The translations under genes and the position numbers were made by a program. Below the pieces are notes generated by a model that was given only the letters and a program-made list of their open reading frames with translations, was not told the DNA's origin and searched no databases. Of a DNA stretch of 64,000 bases, positions 36,901 to 44,232 are shown in pieces (positions within the stretch are counted from its first letter, which is position 1; every line of letters begins with the position of its first letter). The stretch is from HGM04593 sp045646965. Lineage in GTDB: Bacteria; Bacteroidota; Bacteroidia; Bacteroidales; Bacteroidaceae. The stretch is from positions 44,602 to 108,601 of the forward strand of contig JAZRLR010000018.1 of assembly GCA_045646965.1 (NCBI GenBank), read 5' to 3'.

Positions 36901-37721
36901 AGCTCCCCATCACAGAGGAGGTTGCAGCAGAGCTTGCTACAGTTCAGTCTACTATCGCCAAGAAGGACTACAGCAACGCCGAGGCTGTTGCTAAAGCATT
37001 TGCCGAGACAATTGAGGAGGCTGCACAGTCAGAGGGTGAGCGTAACCCCATCGTTGCCGATGGCACATACTTCATCCAGAGCGCTAACGCAGAGTTCCCC
37101 GCGAAGTACTATATGTATGCTACAGAAGACTCACAGCTCCGTTGGGGTGACAGCACCAAGACAGAGCTTAACAACAACTTCTTCAAGTTCGTTCTCGAGA
37201 CACCCTCTTTGGACCTCCTCGCTGACTTCATCGCAGAGGGTATCATCGACCTCGACGCAAAGGATGTTTACCTCTTGAAGAACGTTGAGACAGGTGAGTA
37301 TGTTGGCAAGGCTGACGCTAAATCTACCGTATTCGGTATGGCAGCTACAACTGACGAGGCCGGTATCTACAAGTTCGAGCTCGCTATCGACGACTGCTAC
37401 ACAATCGCTCGTCTTGGCCAGGTAGAGGGTGAAGGTTCACAGATTCACGCTAACGGCCACGGTGGTGGTAAGAACTCTGACGGTAACATTGTTTACTGGG
37501 ATAACGACGGTAGCAAGAACGCTTCTGTATGGCAGTTGATTACAGCTTCTAACGCTTCTACATCTATCAGCGACCTCGTTGTTGAGGGTGATGAGGTTAA
37601 GGAGATTAACTACTACACTGTAGGTGGTGTTAAGACTGCTGCTCCTGCAAAGGGCCTCAACATCGTTGAGATTATCTACAAGAACAACGCTGTAGAGACA
37701 AAGAAAATTATTGTTGAGTAA
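33957..37721 (+). CDS. Abundant secreted discoidin-domain protein (1254 aa)
   Basis: The start at 33957 gives a clean signal peptide (MRKNLFLTLALAFASIATVNA, cut before QW). Two F5/8 type C-like (discoidin) domains are visible at about 40-170 and 560-725, both with the landmark D-[FY]-[FY]-H-S-x-W. The first shares DYFHSNWHS-type sequence with the GH89 protein. Helical FIVAR-like stretches (about 390-560), ricin-like segments with GKYWAANGS and a beta-rich tail ending VETKKIIVE follow. No enzymatic motif was seen. Codon choice is heavily shifted to GGT, GCT, CGT, GTT and TCT, as in nifJ, and unlike the other island genes, which argues for very high expression. A surface or extracellular-matrix protein is inferred. 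A strong terminator follows 25 bases after the stop. Confidence 0.78.
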   Translation: MRKNLFLTLALAFASIATVNAQWLQILASGDGLPGKDVTDQTAVNYNCTTFKSELITPGEALNGFRFTVIQTKNNEKPDGHPCFSFAEMKIYDAQGNEVKFTAETNAQDAAEGPIANLNNGKAGDYFHSNWHSDSPTGEFHYLEITFEKPLDAFAIETWARKGNPKNTPTLVGLTKLGQTAVLPEATYELGSQLTTLEDLLAADYVTIKGNAPEDGADTSAKAEDYNNFDGWGARFLASPTAYTPFGEEATADNAVQIIPTNEGNTYYLYWPTSGTYLKDADFSGGNDLNAWAAGTTNKAEAAKISFKQLANGDFEMSYESALNNGTAVYVWLAAEPRVGTNCMKFFTMEHKGYLEGGDYTKGYSLPVRFNFSFYTADYAQPAYVYQNTLKYAVMQAENTLEQYGEQVEAEAAMEVTFYQDALEAIASTKEIIAGGDYTAKDVDSIVEALNATIDWYILTVGYQAAIEIMAYRDSIGDVTEYDDLGEPIWGENSLFCDESSIEPGKYLESDWNSTLGGLLNDLIVYINDAMINEDPTAYVSNIKTAANRIADKKAEFENKVIAITSWPVMYANEKEMVWAGDVITTNVIRPSLTEPIKDFRITFLESNAGSYGGYPMIAMMEMEVFTGEGVKINLTESNVKGYNSIEESEGSIAGLFDMTYNEDGSINNKGDFYHSIWGSGESPKTYIYLDIELPAEIETNDIMFKFYVRQSHMANPTKIYVGNIGEEYDPVTLSENTYNVRSIAQVSYTSEFTDWGLYAIKGLLNANPTLESPADEMFYAGKHPFHKSALRENGVYFFTKNEDGTINIRSLSTGKYWAANGSETITKANAGNFNIVASTNEDFDKSFVIYTDVEGAEPTDIDFTYAIAEGDSVRIQSTVTPAYRVLMDWGASWGTYARACANPQPGVIAEDYAGAEEEMAKLTAAQKASGAFGDYLYFNKTNGEGEWKIYQVSMKNPYYFWLTSLNSLFTEELGYGSNPGQLPITEEVAAELATVQSTIAKKDYSNAEAVAKAFAETIEEAAQSEGERNPIVADGTYFIQSANAEFPAKYYMYATEDSQLRWGDSTKTELNNNFFKFVLETPSLDLLADFIAEGIIDLDAKDVYLLKNVETGEYVGKADAKSTVFGMAATTDEAGIYKFELAIDDCYTIARLGQVEGEGSQIHANGHGGGKNSDGNIVYWDNDGSKNASVWQLITASNASTSISDLVVEGDEVKEINYYTVGGVKTAAPAKGLNIVEIIYKNNAVETKKIIVE

Positions 37722-37746
37722 TTGATAATAGTTATTCTATAATTCG

Positions 37747-37777
37747 CGGCGGCACCGTTTGGTGCCGCCGTTTTTTT
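37747..37777 (+). terminator. Rho-independent terminator after the 1254-aa protein gene
   Basis: Perfect 10-bp stem CGGCGGCACC, loop GTTT and seven T. The 37778-37934 spacer beyond it has no gene; GCGGTTAGCGACA at 37834-37846 resembles the CTAACCG tail of the TCGGTG repeats in reverse. Confidence 0.92.
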
Positions 37778-37934
37778 GTATCATTGGGTAAATGGGGGGA
37801 TTTTGTAACATCTAAATAAAAAGACAAGTTAAAGCGGTTAGCGACAAAAGCAAGAAAAGCCTTTAGCCCTTTTATAGAGAGTAGGAAAGGGCATCGAGAA
37901 ATCTATAGCAAGAAAACTCCTCACCGTGAGGCAC

Positions 37935-37968
37935 AAAAAAACTGCTGCGCAGAAAACCACGCAGCAGT
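37935..37968 (-). terminator. Rho-independent terminator of the kdsD/CMP-sugar synthetase operon
   Basis: On the minus strand a 9-bp stem ACTGCTGCG with a 10-base loop is followed by seven T, 22 bases after the stop at 37991. Confidence 0.88.
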
Positions 37969-37990
37969 TATATAATAAACAATAGAAAAA

Positions 37991-38632
37991 TCACTTATCA
38001 CCCATAAGACGAGCGGCAAACTCAAAATCCTCGGGGTAGTCGATATCCACACCCTCAACGGGGTCTACAATAGCCATAAAAGGATTGTCGCCCACGCGAC
38101 GGTGGTGCTCTGTCCAGGTCTCGCGACGGAAAATATAGAACGCGCTGGTCTCTACATAAACCGGCTCAATGGTCTGCGTGCGGGGAATACTCACCGGAGA
38201 ATAGTTGAGCGGCTTGCCCTCGTACCACGCAAAGGTCTGGAACTTCTGCGCCGAGAAAGCCGAGTCGTGACGTCCAGAGGTGACCTCTTCGATGGCACGC
38301 GCTATGGTGTCGGCCTTTATAAAGGGCGATGTGGTGTGCGCAAGGATATAGACATCGGCGTCTACGTCGCGCACAAATGCGTCATATATTTCCTCGCCCA
38401 ATGCTGTGTCGCTGTCGAGCGCAGTGTCGCGTTTGAGGAGCTTCACGCCCTGCGGCATATAGGGAAGCACCTCGTCACTGCTACAATAGAGATACACCTC
38501 GTCTATCTGTTTCACCTGTACAAGTGTCTCGAGCAGATAGCTCATCATAGGCTTGCCGCCAAGCAACTTGAGGTTCTTGCCCACCACCCTCTTGCTATTG
38601 AGGCGCACGGGCACAAAAGCAACTACTTTCAT
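37991..38632 (-). CDS. Acylneuraminate cytidylyltransferase family protein (CMP-sugar synthetase)
   Basis: The 213-residue protein starts MKVVAFVPVRLNSKRVVGKN, the CTP-binding loop of CMP-sialic-acid-type synthetases (R-x-x-S-K-R-x-x-G-K-N), and continues with GGKPMMSYLLETL. It also has ILAHTTSPFI, equivalent to the Q-P-T-S-P-L segment of the family. It should activate a nonulosonic acid or Kdo-like sugar with CTP. The gene lies 9 bases after kdsD, which suggests the Kdo branch or a related 8/9-carbon acid. It differs from classical KdsB in its loop, so sialic, legionaminic or another acid remains possible. No synthase or phosphatase for the same route is in the window. Confidence 0.8.
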   Translation of the reverse strand: MKVVAFVPVRLNSKRVVGKNLKLLGGKPMMSYLLETLVQVKQIDEVYLYCSSDEVLPYMPQGVKLLKRDTALDSDTALGEEIYDAFVRDVDADVYILAHTTSPFIKADTIARAIEEVTSGRHDSAFSAQKFQTFAWYEGKPLNYSPVSIPRTQTIEPVYVETSAFYIFRRETWTEHHRRVGDNPFMAIVDPVEGVDIDYPEDFEFAARLMGDK

Positions 38633-38641
38633 AGTTTTGTC

Positions 38642-39589
38642 TTAAATACAACTGAATGTGTCGATTACACCCACGAGCGCGCCTTCGCTGTTTACCACGA
38701 TGAGGGAGTGTATGTTGTGCTCGCGCAGAATCTTCTCGGCTGTGGCGAGCTTGGCGTTCTCTTGTATGGTTTTGGGATTTGTGCTCATAAACTCCTCCAC
38801 GGTGAGACGGAAGAAAATGTCCTGGTGGAACTGCATTGCACGACGTATGTCTCCGTCGGTCACTACACCGAGGATTTTACCCTCCTCTACCACAATGGCT
38901 ATTCCCATCTTGGTGCTACTTATCTTGAGCAGCGCATCGCTTATCTTGCAGTCGCGTGTGACCACGGGGAGGTCGGTGGTAATCATATAGTCCTTGACAC
39001 GCGCAAGCAGACGGCGGCCGAGAGAGCCTCCGGGGTGGAACTGCGCAAAGTCGGACGCTTTGAAACGGCGCACTGTCATAAGGGCACACGCTATGGCGTC
39101 GCCCATAGCCAGAGTGGCTGTGGTAGACGATGTGGGTGCAAGGTTCAGAGGACAAGCCTCGCGCTGCACAGCGATATTGAGGTGACAGGTTGAATATGTG
39201 GCAAGCAGTGATTTAGGGTTACCCGACATTGATACGATGGGTATCTTGCGCTCGGTGAGCAGGGGAATGAAACGCAGCAGTTCGTCGGTCTGCCCCGAAT
39301 TGGAGATAGCGAGAACTACATCGCCCTCGGTGAACATACCCAGGTCGCCGTGGAAAGCGTCGAGGGGATTTACAAAGAACGCGGGGGTTCCTGTGCTCGC
39401 AAGTGTAGAGGCTATCTTGGCACCTATGTGTCCCGATTTTCCCACACCTGTCACAATGAGTTTTCCTTTACTCTCGTATATGAGCTCTATTGCCTTGGTA
39501 AAATTGTCGTCGAGATTGGGGATGAGATTGAGGATTGCCTCGGCCTCATCTTGAAGACATTTCTTTGCAACGCTGATTACGTCTGTCAT
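38642..39589 (-). CDS. kdsD: KpsF/GutQ family arabinose-5-phosphate isomerase
   Basis: The 315-residue protein has an SIS domain (about 35-175) with IVTGVGKSGHIGAKIASTLAS and the conserved DAFHGDLGM and SNSGQTDELL. A pair of CBS domains follows (about 200-315). KdsD converts ribulose 5-phosphate to arabinose 5-phosphate, the first step to Kdo. The start at 39589 (MTDVISVAKK) gives the usual family length; upstream in-frame codons run through the promoter. The first gene of a two-gene operon with the CMP-sugar synthetase, it has a consensus-like promoter at 39671-39704. The closing residues (VIDTFSCI) are slightly shorter than in typical homologues ending in H-D-L-L. Confidence 0.9.
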   Translation of the reverse strand: MTDVISVAKKCLQDEAEAILNLIPNLDDNFTKAIELIYESKGKLIVTGVGKSGHIGAKIASTLASTGTPAFFVNPLDAFHGDLGMFTEGDVVLAISNSGQTDELLRFIPLLTERKIPIVSMSGNPKSLLATYSTCHLNIAVQREACPLNLAPTSSTTATLAMGDAIACALMTVRRFKASDFAQFHPGGSLGRRLLARVKDYMITTDLPVVTRDCKISDALLKISSTKMGIAIVVEEGKILGVVTDGDIRRAMQFHQDIFFRLTVEEFMSTNPKTIQENAKLATAEKILREHNIHSLIVVNSEGALVGVIDTFSCI

Positions 39590-39652
39590 ATTTTTTGTGT
39601 TTATGTTCTTTTGTGTCTCAAAGCCACCGCACAACGCCCTTGAGAGGCTGCG

Positions 39653-39668
39653 CAGATATATATATCTG
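39653..39668. promoter_or_regulatory. Perfect 16-bp palindrome at the kdsD transcription start
   Basis: CAGATATATATATCTG lies just downstream of the predicted -7 box, where a repressor or a start-site hairpin could act. No matching copy was seen elsewhere in the window. Confidence 0.4.
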
Positions 39669-39670
39669 TG

Positions 39671-39704
39671 CAAAGATAATAACAAAAACCGAGAATTGCC
39701 GAAA
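39671..39704 (-). promoter_or_regulatory. Probable promoter of kdsD
   Basis: On the minus strand, TATCTTTG (39678-39671) matches the -7 consensus, with TTTCGG (39704-39699) about 20 bases before it as a near-match to the -33 TTTG. The leader would be about 75 bases. Confidence 0.55.
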
Positions 39705-39782
39705 AGCAAGCAAATTTCTTGCTATCGCGCAACACTCGGTCTTTATTTTCAGGCACTTACAGAGTGGCAGAAGGAGGGGGTG

Positions 39783-42467
39783 TTACGCCCCTTTGCACAC
39801 GCCGCGTCGTGCATCGGTTATCATTGCGAGAAGAGCCTCGTTGAAAGCTCGCTCACCCGCCAGTTCCTCTATGGAAAGGTGCATACGGTAGTTCCACAGG
39901 TGGTCGCGGTTCGAGGGCACGTTTATGCGCTCGGCATCTACATCCTCGAGGCGCAGACGCTCGTCCATAGCCATAAGGTCCTGCCAAGCAAAGAGCGCGA
40001 AGGCCGCAGGCGAGTGCAGGTGCTGCCCCACGATGGCGCGTGCTATGGCGCCGCTCATTTCGGCGGGTGCCTCACCCTCCCATCCGAGCACGCACTTGTA
40101 GAACTGTGCCGAGAGGGCTTTGTCCTCGCGCCACCAGCCGCGCAGGGTGCTCATATCGTGTGTCGAGGGGGTTGCCACCGACAGATAGGGGTAGCACTCG
40201 GGGCGGGCAAATGCCTCACCGAAGAGCTTGGGCATACGCTGTATCTCGAGCGAGAGAATTTGCAGGTTTTTCATCACCCAGGGCACGCAGGCGGGTATCA
40301 TACCCAAATCCTCGCCGCAGGCTGTCATTGTGGTCGATTGCAGCACGGGGGCGAGCTTGCGCATACCCTCCTCGAACCAGTGCATAGTGTGACGGTTGTA
40401 GAAATAGTCTTCGTAGAGACGGTCGTAGGCGATGCGCTGCTCCTGCGAGAGCTGTGTGTAGGCTGCGGTGTCGCTGCCCAGAATACGGGGTACAAACTTT
40501 TGCGGCTCTTTGAGGTCGCGCAGGAAGAGCACGCTGCCATAGAGACGCAAAAGGCTCTTCTTGAGTTCCTCGGGGAACTTGTCGCCACACTTGTCATATA
40601 TCTCGTAGGCAAGCGACGAGGCGCCTGTGATGTGCTGCTTGAAGAGACAGGTGCCGTCGGGCTGCTCGTCGAAGAAACGCTCTATGATATATTTCACGCG
40701 GCGGGGGAAAAGCTCCTTGAGCATATCCTTTGTGATATAGGGCAGCAGGTGCGCCTCCTCCATCTCAAAGCCTGACTCGGCAAGTTCCTCGCGGGTGTAG
40801 GGTTTGTTAGGCGAGAAGCAGCCCGAAAGGCCGCTTATGGCCGTGTGGGGTATCTCCCAGATGCGGAAGAAGCCCAGAACGTGGTCTATGCGGTAGGCGT
40901 CGAAGAATTTCGACATATATTGCAGGCGGTTGCGCCACCACGAGTAGCCGTCGCACGCCATAACACCCCAGTTATATGTGGGGAAGCCCCAGTTCTGCCC
41001 GTCGGCGGCAAACATATCGGGGGGAGCACCCGCCGACACCTCGAGGTTGAACTGCTCGCGCTCGCACCACACATCGACGCCGTTGGGTGCCACACCGATG
41101 GGTATATCGCCCTTGAGGGCCACACCCACAGAGTTGGCATATTCGTGAGCGGCACACAGCTGTGTGTAAAGGAGATACTGCACAAGTGAGTAGAACTCCA
41201 TCTCGCGTGCAGCGTCGGGATACTCGGCGGTGAGAAGCTGCTCGGTGTTTTCGTCACAGTAGCGATACTTGCCCCAGTCCCAGATGCAGCAGCGCAGACG
41301 CTCTGTGAGGAAGCGGAACATAGCATAGGGGCGCAACCAACGACGCTGTGCCTTGCAGAAGGCCACATAGCCGGGAGCTGCGGTGAGCTCGCCGCCCTGC
41401 TCGTTGAAGAGCTCGCGCAGGTATTTCATCTTGAGCGCATAGACAAGAGAGTACTGCACCGCGGGAGCCTCGTTGAGCTTGGTGCGGTGTGTCTCGTAGT
41501 AGCGGTTGCTCTTGTCGCAGCCCAGACTCGGCAGTGCCGACATATCCATATATATGGGATTGAGCGCATAGACCGACACGCAGTTATAGGGGTAGGAGTC
41601 GCTGTCGCCTCCAAAGACATTTGTATCGTTTATGGGAAGTAATTGCAGGATATTCTGCCCTGTGGCACGCAGCCAGTCGGCCATAAGTCTTATATCGCCA
41701 AAGTCACCTATGCCCCACCCGTGCTGTGAACGCATTGAGAAGAGGGGAATTACCGTTCCCGCGAGACGTATCTTTTCGTGGGGGAACGATATTGCGCCCA
41801 GCGTGTAGGAGTAGCTTGTGGAGCTTGCCACGGGGGGCAGGGTGATGATGCGGTTATCGCCCGGTTCCCAAGAGACGGCACCCGCCTTGTCTGTTTTTAT
41901 AAACTTGAAGTATATGCAGCTATCGAGTTGGTCGGCATCCACGGTGACGCTCCACAGGTTGGGCTCCACCTGCTGCATTGCCGCAGCGGCCTGCGGGTCC
42001 CACCCGCCGAGCGCGGGTGCCTCGCCGCACAAGAGCAGACGCTCGCCCTCGCCCACGCCCGTGGCATAGACAGAAACGGTGAGGCTGCGGTTATACCAAT
42101 TGACGGCAGGCGAGGCCTCCACGGGTGCCTGCGCATCGAAGAAACGGAAGAGGTTGGTCTGTGTGTAGTTGCCCACAGGAGAATCTACCCACACGTCTTT
42201 TACGTGGTAGTGGTTGTTTACACAATTGAGCGACAGGGTGTGAGGTGTCACAGCCCACTCGCCGCGCACCGCTTTGCCTTCGCGCACAAGGCGATAGCCA
42301 TAGGCTACCGTGCCGTTGTCGGCAGGCAGTTCAAAGGAGACGCGCCACTTGTCGCCTCCCTCGCAGTGCATAGGGAAAAGAAGTGCATTGCCGTCGCAAC
42401 GGCACAGAACCTCGAGAGCCGAATTGTCGTCGGCTTTGAATCTTATGGTCAGTGTTATCTGTTTCAT
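39783..42467 (-). CDS. malQ: 4-alpha-glucanotransferase (amylomaltase, GH77) with N-terminal starch-binding domains
   Basis: The 894-residue protein has two CBM20-like starch-binding domains (about 1-110 and 125-240), the second with LLLCGEAPALGGWDP. The GH77 catalytic region follows, including SQHGWGIGDFGDI, YRIDHVLGFFRIWEIP (nucleophile Asp within RIDH), CGEDLGMIP (acid/base Glu) and STHDMSTLRGWW. It moves alpha-1,4-glucan segments between maltodextrins in the cytoplasm, in glycogen or maltose metabolism. No signal peptide is present. This CBM20-GH77 architecture is standard for Bacteroidota. It is on the same strand as kdsD, but an independent promoter lies between them. Length is within the family's 880-900 range. 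Confidence 0.95.
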   Translation of the reverse strand: MKQITLTIRFKADDNSALEVLCRCDGNALLFPMHCEGGDKWRVSFELPADNGTVAYGYRLVREGKAVRGEWAVTPHTLSLNCVNNHYHVKDVWVDSPVGNYTQTNLFRFFDAQAPVEASPAVNWYNRSLTVSVYATGVGEGERLLLCGEAPALGGWDPQAAAAMQQVEPNLWSVTVDADQLDSCIYFKFIKTDKAGAVSWEPGDNRIITLPPVASSTSYSYTLGAISFPHEKIRLAGTVIPLFSMRSQHGWGIGDFGDIRLMADWLRATGQNILQLLPINDTNVFGGDSDSYPYNCVSVYALNPIYMDMSALPSLGCDKSNRYYETHRTKLNEAPAVQYSLVYALKMKYLRELFNEQGGELTAAPGYVAFCKAQRRWLRPYAMFRFLTERLRCCIWDWGKYRYCDENTEQLLTAEYPDAAREMEFYSLVQYLLYTQLCAAHEYANSVGVALKGDIPIGVAPNGVDVWCEREQFNLEVSAGAPPDMFAADGQNWGFPTYNWGVMACDGYSWWRNRLQYMSKFFDAYRIDHVLGFFRIWEIPHTAISGLSGCFSPNKPYTREELAESGFEMEEAHLLPYITKDMLKELFPRRVKYIIERFFDEQPDGTCLFKQHITGASSLAYEIYDKCGDKFPEELKKSLLRLYGSVLFLRDLKEPQKFVPRILGSDTAAYTQLSQEQRIAYDRLYEDYFYNRHTMHWFEEGMRKLAPVLQSTTMTACGEDLGMIPACVPWVMKNLQILSLEIQRMPKLFGEAFARPECYPYLSVATPSTHDMSTLRGWWREDKALSAQFYKCVLGWEGEAPAEMSGAIARAIVGQHLHSPAAFALFAWQDLMAMDERLRLEDVDAERINVPSNRDHLWNYRMHLSIEELAGERAFNEALLAMITDARRGVCKGA

Positions 42468-42605
42468 ATATTTAAGGTGTGTGTTTTCAATGATGACGCG
42501 AAAATAATAAAAATTCTCGTCTCAACAGCATCTGCGGGCATTTTGTCTTTTTTTACTCACTTTTTCGTTATTTTTATCGATAAGACAACGAATTATGCAA
42601 CAGAA

Positions 42606-42638
42606 TTTGAGTTTTATTAAATAAAATAATTATTTTTG
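42606..42638 (+). promoter_or_regulatory. Bacteroides-type promoter of the leu operon
   Basis: TTTG (42606-42609), a 21-base spacer and TATTTTTG (42631-42638) fit the consensus exactly. The leader before leuA would be about 78 bases. It contains a short hairpin (CCGCCT at 42675-42680 with AGGCGG at 42689-42694). Confidence 0.75.
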
Positions 42639-42722
42639 CCGACTATAATGGGCGGATACTACACCGTCCAACTGCCGCCTGCACAAAAAGGCGGAAACCT
42701 TAACCTTAAAATTATTATAACA

Positions 42723-44219
42723 ATGAGTGATAGATTATTTATTTTTGACACCACCTTGCGCGACGGCGAGCAGGTTCCCGGCTGCCAGTTGAACACTGTC
42801 GAGAAGATTCAGGTTGCAAAGCAGTTGGAAATGCTGGGTGTCGATGTCATTGAGGCGGGCTTCCCCATTTCGAGCCCGGGAGATTTCAATTCGGTTATCG
42901 AGATTTCAAAGGCCGTGACCTGGCCCACAATCTGCGCCCTCACACGAGGCGTGGAGAAAGACATAGATGTGGCGGTGGACGCTCTGCGCTATGCAAAGCG
43001 CAAACGTATCCACACAGGTATCGGAACTTCAGACTCTCACATCAACTACAAATTCCGCTCTACCCGCGAGGAGATTATCGAGCGCGCCGTGGCAGCCGTG
43101 AAATATGCAAAGAAATATGTAGAGGACATTGAGTTCTATGCCGAGGATGCAGGACGCACCGACAACGAGTATCTTGCACGCGTGGTAGAGGCTGTTATCA
43201 AGGCCGGAGCTACCGTGGTAAACATCCCCGACACAACCGGTTACTGCCTGCCTTCGGAGTATGGTGCAAAAATCAAATACCTGATGGAGCACGTAGACGG
43301 CATACACAAGGCTACCATTTCGACACACTGTCACAACGACCTCGGTATGGCCACAGCAAACACCTTGTCGGGTGTTATGAACGGCGCACGTCAGGTGGAG
43401 GTTACTATAAACGGTATCGGTGAGAGAGCGGGTAACACCTCGCTCGAGGAGATTGTGATGATTACAAAGTGCCACCCCACACTCAACGTGGAGACAAATA
43501 TCAACACACAGAAGATTTTCCCCACAAGCCGTATGATTTCGAGCCTTATGAATATGCCCGTGCAGGCAAACAAGGCCATTGTGGGACGCAACGCATTTGC
43601 CCACTCGTCAGGTATTCACCAGGACGGTGTACTCAAGGATGTGAGCACATACGAGATTATGAACCCAAAGGACGTGGGTATCGACGACAACTCTATCGTG
43701 CTCACAGCACGCAGCGGACGCGCCGCCCTCAAATATCGCTTGAGCGTGCTTGGCATAACCCTCGAGGATGACAAGCTGAACGAGGTTTATGAGCAGTTCC
43801 TGCGCCTTGCCGACAAGAAGAAAGAGATACACGACGACGACATCCTGGTACTCGCAGGCGCAGAGCGCAGTGCAAACAAAGGCATCAAGCTCGACTACCT
43901 GCAGGTTACAACAGGCCTCAACATACGTTCGGTGGCAAGCATCGGCTTGCGCATTTCGGGCGAGCTCTTCGAGAGCGCTGCTACAGGTAACGGCCCCGTG
44001 GACGCTGCCATAAAAGCCCTCAAGAATATCATACGCCGCGAGATGATTCTCAAGGAATTCACCATTCAGGCCATAAGCAAGGGAAGCGACGATATGGGTA
44101 AGGTGCATATGCAGGTAGAGTACAACAACCGTCTCTACTACGGCTTTGGTGCAAACACCGACATCGTGAGCGCATCGGTGGAGGCCTACATCGACTGTAT
44201 AAACAAGTTCAACGAATAA
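42723..44219 (+). CDS. leuA: 2-isopropylmalate synthase
   Basis: The 498-residue enzyme condenses acetyl-CoA with 2-oxoisovalerate, the first committed step of leucine synthesis. It shows FDTTLRDGEQVPGCQL at the N-terminus, the metal-binding STHCHNDLGMA, and NGIGERAGNTSLEE. The C-terminal 120 residues form the LeuA allosteric dimer domain, so feedback by leucine is expected. The start at 42723 (MSDRLFIFDTT) was preferred over an in-frame ATG at 42648 that lies only about 10 bases after the promoter's -7 box. It is the first gene of leuACDB, with leuC 13 bases downstream. Confidence 0.95.
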   Translation: MSDRLFIFDTTLRDGEQVPGCQLNTVEKIQVAKQLEMLGVDVIEAGFPISSPGDFNSVIEISKAVTWPTICALTRGVEKDIDVAVDALRYAKRKRIHTGIGTSDSHINYKFRSTREEIIERAVAAVKYAKKYVEDIEFYAEDAGRTDNEYLARVVEAVIKAGATVVNIPDTTGYCLPSEYGAKIKYLMEHVDGIHKATISTHCHNDLGMATANTLSGVMNGARQVEVTINGIGERAGNTSLEEIVMITKCHPTLNVETNINTQKIFPTSRMISSLMNMPVQANKAIVGRNAFAHSSGIHQDGVLKDVSTYEIMNPKDVGIDDNSIVLTARSGRAALKYRLSVLGITLEDDKLNEVYEQFLRLADKKKEIHDDDILVLAGAERSANKGIKLDYLQVTTGLNIRSVASIGLRISGELFESAATGNGPVDAAIKALKNIIRREMILKEFTIQAISKGSDDMGKVHMQVEYNNRLYYGFGANTDIVSASVEAYIDCINKFNE

Positions 44220-44232
44220 GCTGCGCGACACA

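Noticed and set aside
38102..39193. 363-residue plus-strand frame opposite kdsD and the CMP-sugar synthetase
   Set aside because: Antisense shadow; the minus-strand genes carry unmistakable SIS, CBS and cytidylyltransferase motifs.
39597..40775. 392-residue plus-strand frame opposite malQ
   Set aside because: Antisense shadow of a GH77 gene with all its catalytic motifs.
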